Assembly: GCA_017622135.1 (NCBI GenBank)
Contig: JAGARR010000037.1
Location: forward strand, 1-64,000
Origin: Spirochaetaceae bacterium
GTDB taxonomy: Bacteria > Spirochaetota > Spirochaetia > Treponematales > Treponemataceae
DNA length: 64,000 nt
Direction: 5' to 3'
The notes beneath the pieces are model-generated. The model saw nothing but the letters and a program-made list of their open reading frames with translations, was not told the origin of the DNA and made no database searches. A program made the position numbers and the translations under genes. The stretch's first letter is position 1. Every line of letters begins with the position of its first letter. This document shows positions 18,645 to 25,675 of this stretch, one piece after another.

Positions 18645-18691
18645 TATCCATGTCAGATGAATTGATTGAACCAATTCCACCACCAATAATT

Positions 18692-19987
18692 TTATTCGTC
18701 GGGATACACCTTGGTGATGCGGGCGCCCAGGCTCTGGAGCCTTTCGGTCAGGTTCTCGTAGCCACGCTCCACCTGGTACACATTGCTAATGATGCTTTCG
18801 CCACGGGCTGCCATGGCGGCGATAATCATGGCCATGCCGGCCCGCACATCGGGAGACACCAGCTTGTCGCCATGGAGGGTACAGGCGCCTGAAACCACCG
18901 CCCGATGGGGGTCGCAGAGGGTAATACGGGCTCCCATGGAAATGAGCTTGTCCACAAAGAACATCCGTGACTCAAACATCTTCTCATGAATCAGCACCGT
19001 ACCGTCCACCTGGGTTGCCACCACGGTCATGATGCTGGTAAGGTCTGGCGGGAATCCCGGCCACGGAGAATCGTCAATCTTGGGAATCATGCCCCCAAGG
19101 TCGGTATTTACCTGCATGGACTGCCGCTCCGGTACGGTGAGCGTGTCCCCCTCGATGTGCCAGGTGATTCCCAGCTTGCCGAAGGCCAACTTGATGGGCC
19201 GCATGTCCCGTGGATTCACCCCCTTGATGGAAATGCTGCCCCTAGTGGCCGCCGCCAGTCCGATAAAGGAACCAATCTCCATGTAGTCGGGGCCGATGTG
19301 GTAGGTGCAGCCGTGGAGCTCCTCCACACCGTCAATCTCCAGAATATTGCTGCCAACACCAGTGATCCTCGCGCCCATGGCATTCAGCATCTTGCACAAA
19401 TCCTGAACGTGGGGCTCGCTGGCGGCGTTGGTGATGGTGGTGTGGCCTTCTGCCAAGACGGCGGCCATAACAGCATTTTCGGTGGCGGTGACGGAAGCCT
19501 CATCCAGAAAGATGTCCGCTCCCGCCAGCTTGTTGGTGCTGAAGGTGAACTGACCGTTTACTGCCACCCTGGCTCCCAGCTCAGTCAAAGCCAGAAAATG
19601 GGTATCCAGCCGCCGCCGCCCGATGACATCGCCACCAGGAGGCGGAAGCTTCACCTTGCCGGTGCGAGCCACCAAGGGTCCTGCAAAGAGAATGGAGGCC
19701 CTAAGCTTTTGGGACAGCTCCTGGGGAATTTCCTCTCCCAGGTTGCCGCCGGCACAAATTTCCCAGCTGTTCTCGGAAAGCTGTTTCACAGAGGCTCCCA
19801 AGGCCCGCAAAATCTCAATCATCACTCCGGTGTCCTTGATGTTGGGAATATTCTCTAGGACAACGGGCTCACTGGTGAGCAGGGCGGCGGCCAAGCACGG
19901 CAGGGCGGCGTTCTTGTTGCCGCTGGCCGTGATGGTTCCCTTGATGGGAAAGCCACCCTCAATCAGATAACTATACATTGTGTTCAC
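18692..19987 (-). CDS. murA: UDP-N-acetylglucosamine 1-carboxyvinyltransferase, Asp-type
   Basis: A 431-residue EPSP-synthase-fold enzyme catalysing the first committed step of peptidoglycan synthesis (enolpyruvyl transfer to UDP-GlcNAc). Family motifs include SGNKNAALP near the N-terminus, RASILFAGPLVAR and the loop PPPGGDVIGRRRLDTH. In that loop the usual catalytic Cys (Cys115 of E. coli) is Asp120, codon at 19628-19630. This replacement is known from Mycobacterium, Chlamydia and Borrelia and gives intrinsic fosfomycin resistance. The GTG at 19987 follows GGAGGGG with suitable spacing, so it is preferred to ATG 19978. Confidence 0.95.
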   Translation of the reverse strand: MNTMYSYLIEGGFPIKGTITASGNKNAALPCLAAALLTSEPVVLENIPNIKDTGVMIEILRALGASVKQLSENSWEICAGGNLGEEIPQELSQKLRASILFAGPLVARTGKVKLPPPGGDVIGRRRLDTHFLALTELGARVAVNGQFTFSTNKLAGADIFLDEASVTATENAVMAAVLAEGHTTITNAASEPHVQDLCKMLNAMGARITGVGSNILEIDGVEELHGCTYHIGPDYMEIGSFIGLAAATRGSISIKGVNPRDMRPIKLAFGKLGITWHIEGDTLTVPERQSMQVNTDLGGMIPKIDDSPWPGFPPDLTSIMTVVATQVDGTVLIHEKMFESRMFFVDKLISMGARITLCDPHRAVVSGACTLHGDKLVSPDVRAGMAMIIAAMAARGESIISNVYQVERGYENLTERLQSLGARITKVYPDE

Positions 19988-20009
19988 TAATCCCCTCCCA
20001 CGGGTATTA

Positions 20010-21278
20010 CTACTTACTCAATGTATCGGCTTGCAAGGACACAAGGTTAAGCAGGGTCAGCACTCCATAGGCCATTTGGGAAAGGGAAGCCCACTCCATG
20101 CGGGAATGGAAGTTGTGGCCGCCGGTAAAAATGTTGGGACAGGGAATGCCCATCTCCGTCAGCCGGGAGCCGTCGGTACCGCCACGGATAGGTCGGAAAA
20201 TCGGCTCCAGTCCCGCCTGCTCCACCGCCTTCACCAGGTTTGCCATGATGTGAGGCTGCTGGTCCAGCTTGGCCTTCATGTTCAGATATTGTTGGGTGTG
20301 CTTCACCTCCACGGCAGAGCCACGATACTTTGCAGCCACCGCCTGGGCAAAGGTTTCCACTGCCTTCTTGCGGTTTTCCATTGATTTGGCATCAAAATCC
20401 CGCAGGTAGACGGTGACACGAGACTCCTCGATGTGTCCGCTGAGATCCATGGGGCAGTAAAAGCCCTGGTAGTTGTCGGTGGTTTCTGGTGCCTCGTGGC
20501 GGGGCAGCAGGGAAAGGAAGTCGGCCATCATGGACACAGCGTTCACCATGTCGGGGCGGGCGTAGCCGGTGTGCTTTGCCTTACCGGTAAAAACCACCTC
20601 GCTCTTCCAGGCGTTGAAGCACTCGTCCTCAATCTCGCCGCCGGTACTGCCGTCAAAGGTGTAGCACTGCTTGGCGGTGAGCCAGTCCATCGGAACAAAG
20701 TCCATGCCGTGGCCCGTCTCCTCGTCAGGAGAGAAGATGATTTCGATGGTGCCATGGGGCCGCTCCTCCCGGATAATGCGCTCCAGTCCCGTCATGATGA
20801 TGGCGATGCCTGCCTTGTCGTCGGAGCCCAGGAGGGTGGTTCCGTCGCTGGTGATGATGGTGTCTCCCACCACACGGCGCAGCTTAGTGTCTATGGCGGG
20901 GTCAAGGACGGCACCGCCTGCCAGCCGGACAGGATTGCCGTCGTAATTGCGAACCACCTGGGGCTGCACATTCTGGCCACTTACCTCCTCGGAGGTGTCC
21001 ATGTGGGCTAGGAAACCAACTGCGGGAACCTGCTCCATGCCGGGGGTAGCGGGAAGGCGGGCACAGAGATAACAGTGGTCGCTGATGGAAACATCGGTAA
21101 GCCCCAGTTCTTTCAACTCCTGTGCCAAAAGCTGTGCAAAGTCCCGCTGTCGCTCCGTGGAGGGAACAATCCCTTGGTCTGCCATGAGGGAGTCGCTGGT
21201 GGTCCACTGGCGGGTATATCGCAGGAAACGCTCCAGAAGTTTGTCAGTAAAGTCTTTGGAAAGGATTTCATAGTTCAT
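20010..21278 (-). CDS. pepT: Peptidase T (tripeptide aminopeptidase)
   Basis: A 422-residue M20B zinc metallopeptidase releasing the N-terminal residue of tripeptides in the cytoplasm. Metal-binding and catalytic motifs are GFLAHMDTSEE (His, Asp), LLGSDDKAG (Asp), FSPDEETGHG (catalytic and ligand Glu) and the C-terminal FTGGHNFHSRMEW (His). The length matches the family (about 410). The frame opens upstream at 21344, but ATG 21278 fits the usual N-terminus; TATATT at 21285-21290 is six bases before it, predicting leaderless mRNA. It ends 22 bp before the murA start region. Confidence 0.94.
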   Translation of the reverse strand: MNYEILSKDFTDKLLERFLRYTRQWTTSDSLMADQGIVPSTERQRDFAQLLAQELKELGLTDVSISDHCYLCARLPATPGMEQVPAVGFLAHMDTSEEVSGQNVQPQVVRNYDGNPVRLAGGAVLDPAIDTKLRRVVGDTIITSDGTTLLGSDDKAGIAIIMTGLERIIREERPHGTIEIIFSPDEETGHGMDFVPMDWLTAKQCYTFDGSTGGEIEDECFNAWKSEVVFTGKAKHTGYARPDMVNAVSMMADFLSLLPRHEAPETTDNYQGFYCPMDLSGHIEESRVTVYLRDFDAKSMENRKKAVETFAQAVAAKYRGSAVEVKHTQQYLNMKAKLDQQPHIMANLVKAVEQAGLEPIFRPIRGGTDGSRLTEMGIPCPNIFTGGHNFHSRMEWASLSQMAYGVLTLLNLVSLQADTLSK

Positions 21279-21421
21279 GGCTTGAATATACCACAGGAAA
21301 ATCAAATGGGAAAGAGTTTTCATTCTTTTCCTCCAAGCCCTCACCTCCCAGCCCGCTAAGCCCCACCTGCTCCCGTTGCATCAACATCTCACTCCATGAT
21401 ATAGTTGTGCCAGGAGTTACC

Positions 21422-22051
21422 ATGTCCTTAATCTCTGACAGCAAACGATACTGGCCCCTTCTCATGGCCAATGCCATCTACTACCTGTTCACGGGAATGT
21501 CTGAGTCGGTTATTGCAAAGCACGTGTACGAGCTGCTTTCTCCCCGGCTCATTTCCCTCCAGACCGTCATCGGCTGGGGCGGTGGCATTGTCCTGGGCAT
21601 TGCCTGGTCCCGCTTTGGCAAGAAAATGTTTCCCCTGTTGATTCCCATCTTCACCCTCCAGATGATTGCCAGCGTGCTCTACTTCATCTATGCGGAGGCC
21701 ACCCTAAACATGTTCATCTTCTGGGTCATCAGCATGGGCATGTACATCTTCTTTGGCGGGCTGGCGGACAAAATCTTTGAGGGAGCCTGCGCATGGTTCT
21801 TCAAGAAGTCGGAAGACAGGGCCTCCTTTGACAATCTGGAGGACATGGTGGCCTGCATCACTGGATTCTCCGGCTACCTCATCTCCATGATTTATGTTCC
21901 CAGCCTGCGGATGGCAATCCTGTTCAACTTCCTGGCCACCTTCAGCTGGTGCCTCGGAGTCCTCATCTACAGCATCGCCCACAAGTCCGCCCTGGAGCTG
22001 GATTTGCCCAAAACCGATAAGCCTGTGCTGCCTAAGGAGCAAGAGCCATGA
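21422..22051 (+). CDS. Small multispanning membrane protein (half-MFS-like)
   Basis: A 209-residue protein with about six hydrophobic segments and a C-terminal cytoplasmic tail. The layout, with short charged loops such as SRFGKK between helices 2 and 3, resembles half a major-facilitator transporter, but no signature is strong enough for a family. ATG 21422 has AGGAG with five-base spacing; GTG 21407 is less likely. Its stop overlaps the next gene's start (ATGA), so it is probably co-regulated with, or controls, the WYL regulator. Confidence 0.75.
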   Translation: MSLISDSKRYWPLLMANAIYYLFTGMSESVIAKHVYELLSPRLISLQTVIGWGGGIVLGIAWSRFGKKMFPLLIPIFTLQMIASVLYFIYAEATLNMFIFWVISMGMYIFFGGLADKIFEGACAWFFKKSEDRASFDNLEDMVACITGFSGYLISMIYVPSLRMAILFNFLATFSWCLGVLIYSIAHKSALELDLPKTDKPVLPKEQEP

Positions 22052-23049
22052 CACGAAAGAAAACAAATCCCCAGATGCACCGATTCCAGCTCATAGACCG
22101 CCTCATCTGCGAGGAGGACTATCCTTCCTTCTATTTCATTCTGGAGGAGTTGCGCAAGTTGCTGAAGGACGAAAAATTCTCCGAGCCCACCTTGCGGCGG
22201 GATTTGCGGTATATGCGGAAAAACCTTGGCGCACCAATCGTCTATGACAGCAAGAAGGATGGCTACTACTACTCGGCCCCCTTCAACTTTCCCCTCAGCA
22301 GCCTGACGGAGGAGGAAATCATCCTGCTGGGCATCATCCAGAAGCTCATTGCAAAATATGCCGATGCAAATCCCATCTACAAGAATGCAGCCAGTCTCAT
22401 CGGCAGTCTCTATCCCTCCACCCAGCACATTCCCCTGCTGGACAGGATTGTGGTGGCCCGTGGCCCCATGCCGATTTTCAATCAAGACATTCTGAACACC
22501 CTACTCCACGCCATAACTACCAATCAGGTAATTGACTTCATCTACCGCAGCTTTTGGGAACCGAACCAGTCCCACCGGACCGTGCTGCCCTGCCAGCTTG
22601 TGGTGGACAACGGCCAGGTGTTCCTGTATGCCGCCGATGAAAAGAACCATGACCACATCCGCCTCTACGATGTCCACAAGATTTACGAGCTCCAGGTGAT
22701 GAACCGAACCTTTACCCTGCCCAAAAATTGGCAGTTTGTGGAAGCCTTTGAGCAGGGACGGTTTGGCCCCTTCCAATACGACGAGTCCTACGACTTCAAG
22801 ATTGCCTTTTACGGCCGTGTTGCCCGGAAACGAATCCACCGGTACATCTGGGCAGACGACCAGCAGCTGGAGGAATTCCCAAAGGAAGAAAAGACCATCC
22901 TCTCATTTTCCTCCTCCCAGTGGATTCCCATACAAGAATGGCTCCTCTCCTTTGGTAGCGATGCCATCCCCCTGGAGCCGGACTGGTTTGTGCAGGACTG
23001 GAAGGAGTCTGTCAGGAAGATGGCGGAAAACGCCCGAATACTGCCGTAG
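22048..23049 (+). CDS. WYL-domain transcriptional regulator
   Basis: A 333-residue protein. Residues 10-80 form a winged-helix domain (FILEELRKLL...SEPTLRRDLRYMRKNLGAPI). Residues about 160-250 match the WYL domain (VIDFIYRSFW...RTVLPCQLVVDNGQVFLYAAD), which senses ligands, often nucleotides or stress signals. The remaining C-terminal part is the WCX-like extension. Coupled by a four-base overlap to the small membrane protein before it. WYL regulators are frequent near defence genes, but the neighbours here are not defence genes. Confidence 0.88.
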   Translation: MTRKKTNPQMHRFQLIDRLICEEDYPSFYFILEELRKLLKDEKFSEPTLRRDLRYMRKNLGAPIVYDSKKDGYYYSAPFNFPLSSLTEEEIILLGIIQKLIAKYADANPIYKNAASLIGSLYPSTQHIPLLDRIVVARGPMPIFNQDILNTLLHAITTNQVIDFIYRSFWEPNQSHRTVLPCQLVVDNGQVFLYAADEKNHDHIRLYDVHKIYELQVMNRTFTLPKNWQFVEAFEQGRFGPFQYDESYDFKIAFYGRVARKRIHRYIWADDQQLEEFPKEEKTILSFSSSQWIPIQEWLLSFGSDAIPLEPDWFVQDWKESVRKMAENARILP

Positions 23050-23078
23050 GCTGACAGGCACGGTGGGGTAGCGGGATT

Positions 23079-23318
23079 CTATTCCGGCAGGCTTTTTTCG
23101 TACAGGGTGAAAGGACAGAAGTCCTGGCCACTTGCCCATTCCAAATCACCATGTATCACTGAAACTTGAGAAAAAACAGCAGGATTCTAGAGCGCACGAT
23201 AATATGGATGGGAAAGATTTGGGGTAAAATCATATAGGCGATCCTCGCCGTTGTCATAGTATAAATGCAAACGGTAGGCAGTATCAACTCGCACCGATAC
23301 CAGCTTGGGATAGGTCAT
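23079..23318 (-). pseudogene. DUF2442-family protein with an in-frame amber stop
   Basis: ATG 23318 (AAGGAG eight bases upstream) opens a frame beginning MTYPKLVSVRVDTAYRLHLY, a DUF2442-type N-terminus. An in-frame TAG interrupts it at codon 44 (23187-23189); the same frame then continues through DLEWASGQDFC to a second stop at 23079. The total of 79 codons is the family's usual length. DUF2442 proteins normally pair with DUF4160 proteins in a TA-like unit. The single stop, with no frame change, indicates recent inactivation (or readthrough). Confidence 0.7.
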
Positions 23319-23368
23319 GCGTCCACTCCTTTTATCAGAATTCCAAAAAAAGAAGAAATCAATGGCAT
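23315..23368 (-). pseudogene. N-terminal stub of a DUF4160-family protein
   Basis: An ATG at 23368 with GGAAGG seven to eight bases upstream encodes MPLISSFFGILIKGVDA and stops at a TGA overlapping the ATG of the DUF2442 relic. The first 13 residues resemble the start of DUF4160 proteins (MPTIS-FFGI-type), after which about 70 residues are missing. Promoter TTGCAG (23412-23417), 17 bp, TAAAAT (23389-23394) remains. The remnant keeps the coupling expected of a DUF4160-DUF2442 pair. Confidence 0.55.
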
Positions 23369-23418
23369 AGGTTCACCTTCCGAATTTCATTTTACTTGCA
23401 AAGTATTCCTTCTGCAAG

Positions 23419-23646
23419 ACGTTTGCCCGCCTGCTGACCCCACAAATTCTGCATTTTTTTCAAAAAAGCTCATGTCTGCTATCTCTAGTCATATAGTGAA
23501 ATACCCCCCCCCATACTATACAAATATAATTATAAATGAGAAAAAATGGCAAAAAAAATCAAATTTTTTTTCAATACTATCATTAGTTGATACCACCTAT
23601 GGTGTATAATAGGGCAATTATTTTTACTGCAAAAAGGAGATTTTGT
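23419..23646. other. AT-rich intergenic region before the beta-barrel gene
   Basis: No gene seen. It contains a run of nine C (about 23504-23512), AT-rich tracts and, at 23611-23616, TATAAT that may serve the following gene. Confidence 0.5.
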
Positions 23647-24384
23647 ATGCAGAAGAAAGTATTGGTTGTGGCCGCAATGCTGGCCCTGTTTGTGTGTGGT
23701 GGAGCCTTTGCCCAGGAGGCCGAGACTCCAGAAGCCGAGGCTCCCGCAGCTGAAAGCAGTGGCGGTGGCAAACGCCCTCCCATGTATATTGGAGTAGAGA
23801 TGGGATACAGCTCCATGAATAGTCTTTCTATCACTGCAGCAGGTTTAGTCGATGTATCTGGACATCTGGGCGGTTTTGAGTTAGTACCCTCATTTGGTAT
23901 TGCGCCATTCTCCAAGCTCCCAGACCTGGCACTGGAATTCAATCTGATGATGGACTTTATGAAGTGGGAAACTAAGACAAAAGACGAGGATCCGGCTGAT
24001 CCAGACAAAACCATAACAACAACGACTACACTGAAAGGAACGGTTATTGCCCCGCAAATCCTTGCAGTATACACCTTTTGTGAAGGCCCTGTGCGCCCCT
24101 TCCTTGGTGCAGGCTTTGGCGTAAACATCAACTCTGGAGAGTATTCCACTACTGGTGTAACCACAAAGCTCAAGATGGGAGCTTCTTTTGGAATTGTAAC
24201 AAAGGCTGGTGTTGTGGCAACAATTCCCAACACCAAATTTGATCTCCTCTTCCTTGCACGCCACAATATTAATATTTCAAAGAAAGTGGAAGGGTCTGTG
24301 GAAGGTATCACAATTAAAGCAGAAAATCTCCGTATAAACCTTTCTACAATTTCATTTACTTTGGGAGGAAGGTTCAACTTCTAA
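23647..24384 (+). CDS. Outer-membrane beta-barrel protein
   Basis: A 245-residue exported protein. The signal peptide (residues 1-22, ending AFA|Q) is followed by an Ala/Glu/Pro-rich linker (about 24-45) and alternating amphipathic strands. The region ILAVYTFCEGPVRPFLGAGF is typical of small OmpA/OmpW-like barrels, and the chain ends in an aromatic residue (FTLGGRFNF), the outer-membrane insertion signal. ATG 23647 has AAGGAG seven bases upstream. Followed by a strong terminator. Ligand or adhesion role unknown. Confidence 0.85.
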   Translation: MQKKVLVVAAMLALFVCGGAFAQEAETPEAEAPAAESSGGGKRPPMYIGVEMGYSSMNSLSITAAGLVDVSGHLGGFELVPSFGIAPFSKLPDLALEFNLMMDFMKWETKTKDEDPADPDKTITTTTTLKGTVIAPQILAVYTFCEGPVRPFLGAGFGVNINSGEYSTTGVTTKLKMGASFGIVTKAGVVATIPNTKFDLLFLARHNINISKKVEGSVEGITIKAENLRINLSTISFTLGGRFNF

Positions 24385-24393
24385 TCACGCATT

Positions 24394-24433
24394 CCCGCCC
24401 GCCAGCCTCCCTGGCAGGCGGGGCGTTTTTTTT
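24394..24433 (+). terminator. Terminator of beta-barrel gene
   Basis: CCCGCCCGCCAG pairs with CTGGCAGGCGGG and is followed by GCG and eight T. A degenerate copy of this hairpin end plus the following sequence reappears at about 24843-24920. Confidence 0.85.
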
Positions 24434-24442
24434 GCGGGGGGC

Positions 24443-24561
24443 TTATTGCCAGACTTCCAGTATAATATCTTGAATGCGAGACAGATGCCGTGCATTATTT
24501 GTAACCAAAATCCCATGGTTTGTTATCCATCGATGATATTTGTGTCCAAAAAATACTTCAT
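24443..24561 (-). pseudogene. VapC-like PIN toxin with internal deletion
   Basis: Directly coupled to the VapB-like gene (ATGA overlap), ATG 24561 encodes MKYFLDTNIIDG, the N-terminus of a PIN-domain toxin with the first catalytic Asp, and then stops. In a shifted frame the sequence continues ITNHGILVTNNARHLSRIQD and ends EVWQ at 24443, the usual C-terminus of VapC. About 90 residues between these ends have been lost. The nuclease must be inactive. Confidence 0.75.
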
Positions 24562-24782
24562 ACATCAATTTCCTGAAATTTCAGGTGACGATTTTGCCTC
24601 AATTCCTCCGCTTCATCATGGGAAAGCAGGCCCCCCATGGCATCGATAAAGGAGGTATCTTTCTTACAAGAGTCGGTGGGGACGGAATATTTGCTGCAAA
24701 TGAACTCTATATAATGCCAAATCTCTAGGAGTGCTGTTTCTGGTACATCCCGCAATCTCTCCGCTATCATTTCGTATGACAT
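24558..24782 (-). CDS. VapB-like antitoxin, orphaned
   Basis: A 74-residue protein, MSYEMIAERLRDVPETALLE..., of the DUF2281-type antitoxin group also seen at 31442-31651 (MSYEAVMEQIKLVPEEYL...). AAGGAGG six bases upstream of the ATG; -10 TATAAT lies about 25 bp upstream. Its cognate toxin is a deletion relic immediately downstream, so this antitoxin no longer has a partner at the locus. Confidence 0.75.
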   Translation of the reverse strand: MSYEMIAERLRDVPETALLEIWHYIEFICSKYSVPTDSCKKDTSFIDAMGGLLSHDEAEELRQNRHLKFQEIDV

Positions 24783-24842
24783 GGAACACCTCCTTTCCTT
24801 TTTAATTATAACAGATTTACTGAATAAATCCTATTCCCGCTT

Positions 24843-24965
24843 CCTGGCAGGTGGAGTTTTTTTTTTTTTGGGGGGGGGAGGCCGTGCATTATTTGTAACC
24901 AAAATCCCATTGTGGGCAATTGCCACAGCCCCAATCAATATGTCATCATCCTCAAACCAAGTCAT
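24843..24965 (-). pseudogene. Second VapC fragment behind a T13G9 tract
   Basis: On the minus strand a frame reads FEDDDILIGAVAIAHNGILV and then TNNAR, the middle-to-C-terminal part of a PIN domain including catalytic acidic residues. It ends at a run of nine C / thirteen A on that strand (T13 at 24857-24869, G9 at 24870-24878 on plus). The last 30 bases match the VapC relic at 24443-24561 and the flank resembles the beta-barrel terminator, so a segment containing both was duplicated here. Confidence 0.7.
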
Positions 24966-24968
24966 CCT

Positions 24969-25008
24969 GATATATCTATTTGACAATATATGTTTTTAGA
25001 TATATCCT
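24969..25008 (+). promoter_or_regulatory. brnTA promoter with paired operator candidates
   Basis: TTGACA (24980-24985), 17 bp, TATCCT (25003-25008), with TATAAT overlapping further downstream. Two identical palindromes GATATATC at 24969-24976 and 24999-25006 are exactly 30 bp apart, flanking the -35 and covering the -10. BrnA-type antitoxins autoregulate their operon, so these are candidate operators. Confidence 0.6.
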
Positions 25009-25024
25009 ATAATTAGGAATCAGC

Positions 25025-25339
25025 ATGGGAACAACAGTAGTCAGTGATGATGGCCGGTTTGAATGGGACTCAGAAAAAAATGAGGCGAACAAAAGGAAGC
25101 ATGGCATTAGCTTTGAAGAAATAATAGATGTATTTGACGACCCTTATTTTCTGGTCCGTTATGACAAGTCTCATTCTGTAGAAGAGGATCGATTCAACGG
25201 AGTGGGATGCATCAATGGCCTACTGGTTCTTGTGACAACCTTCACTGAGCGCCAGCGTACTAGAATTATTTCCGCCCAACGGGCTGACAATGACCTGAAG
25301 GAGGTGTATTATGATTACGTCAAAAAAATTAACGGCTGA
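25025..25339 (+). CDS. brnT: BrnT family toxin
   Basis: A 104-residue BrnT-type RNase toxin (RelE-like fold) that inhibits translation by mRNA cleavage. The family signature F.WD..K...N..KHGISFEE appears at residues 12-32 and the C-terminal RIISAQRAD stretch carries the conserved basic and aromatic catalytic region. AGGA precedes the ATG. The gene overlaps its antitoxin by 29 bases, the same overlap as in the second BrnTA at 45 kb. Confidence 0.9.
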   Translation: MGTTVVSDDGRFEWDSEKNEANKRKHGISFEEIIDVFDDPYFLVRYDKSHSVEEDRFNGVGCINGLLVLVTTFTERQRTRIISAQRADNDLKEVYYDYVKKING

Positions 25340-25583
25340 ACGCATTGCCCAAATCGAACAGGTTCCCATTGTATATGACGAGGATTCGCCCCAGTTCACC
25401 CAGGAGGAGCTGCAGGAGTTTGTCCCCTACCACAAGGAGTACTACGACATAACCCCTAAAAAAGTTCTGATTTCCTTTAATATTGATGCGGACATTCTGG
25501 CTATGATGCGGGCTACTGGCAAGGGCTACCAAACCCGCATGAACAAGTGCCTGCGGGAGGCCGTGCTTTCCGGCAGGTTCTAG
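25311..25583 (+). CDS. brnA: BrnA family antitoxin
   Basis: A 90-residue antitoxin of the BrnA type. The N-terminal half carries the toxin-binding region (ERIAQIEQVPIVYDEDSPQF) and the C-terminal half a ribbon-helix-helix DNA-binding domain (VLISFNIDADILAMMRATGK, then GYQTRMN). AAGGAGG lies seven bases before the ATG, inside brnT. Together the two proteins form an autoregulated type II module. Confidence 0.9.
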   Translation: MITSKKLTAERIAQIEQVPIVYDEDSPQFTQEELQEFVPYHKEYYDITPKKVLISFNIDADILAMMRATGKGYQTRMNKCLREAVLSGRF

Positions 25584-25675
25584 CTCCACCCTTCACCCAG
25601 AATAGAAAAACTGCCCTGGAGGGTTTCCAAGGCAGCCTTCTTTACAAAACAAGCTTGACAGTGACTGGCAGCAGT

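Noticed and set aside
24446..24649. Plus-strand frames over the VapBC relic
   Set aside because: They are antisense to a clear VapB/VapC relic.
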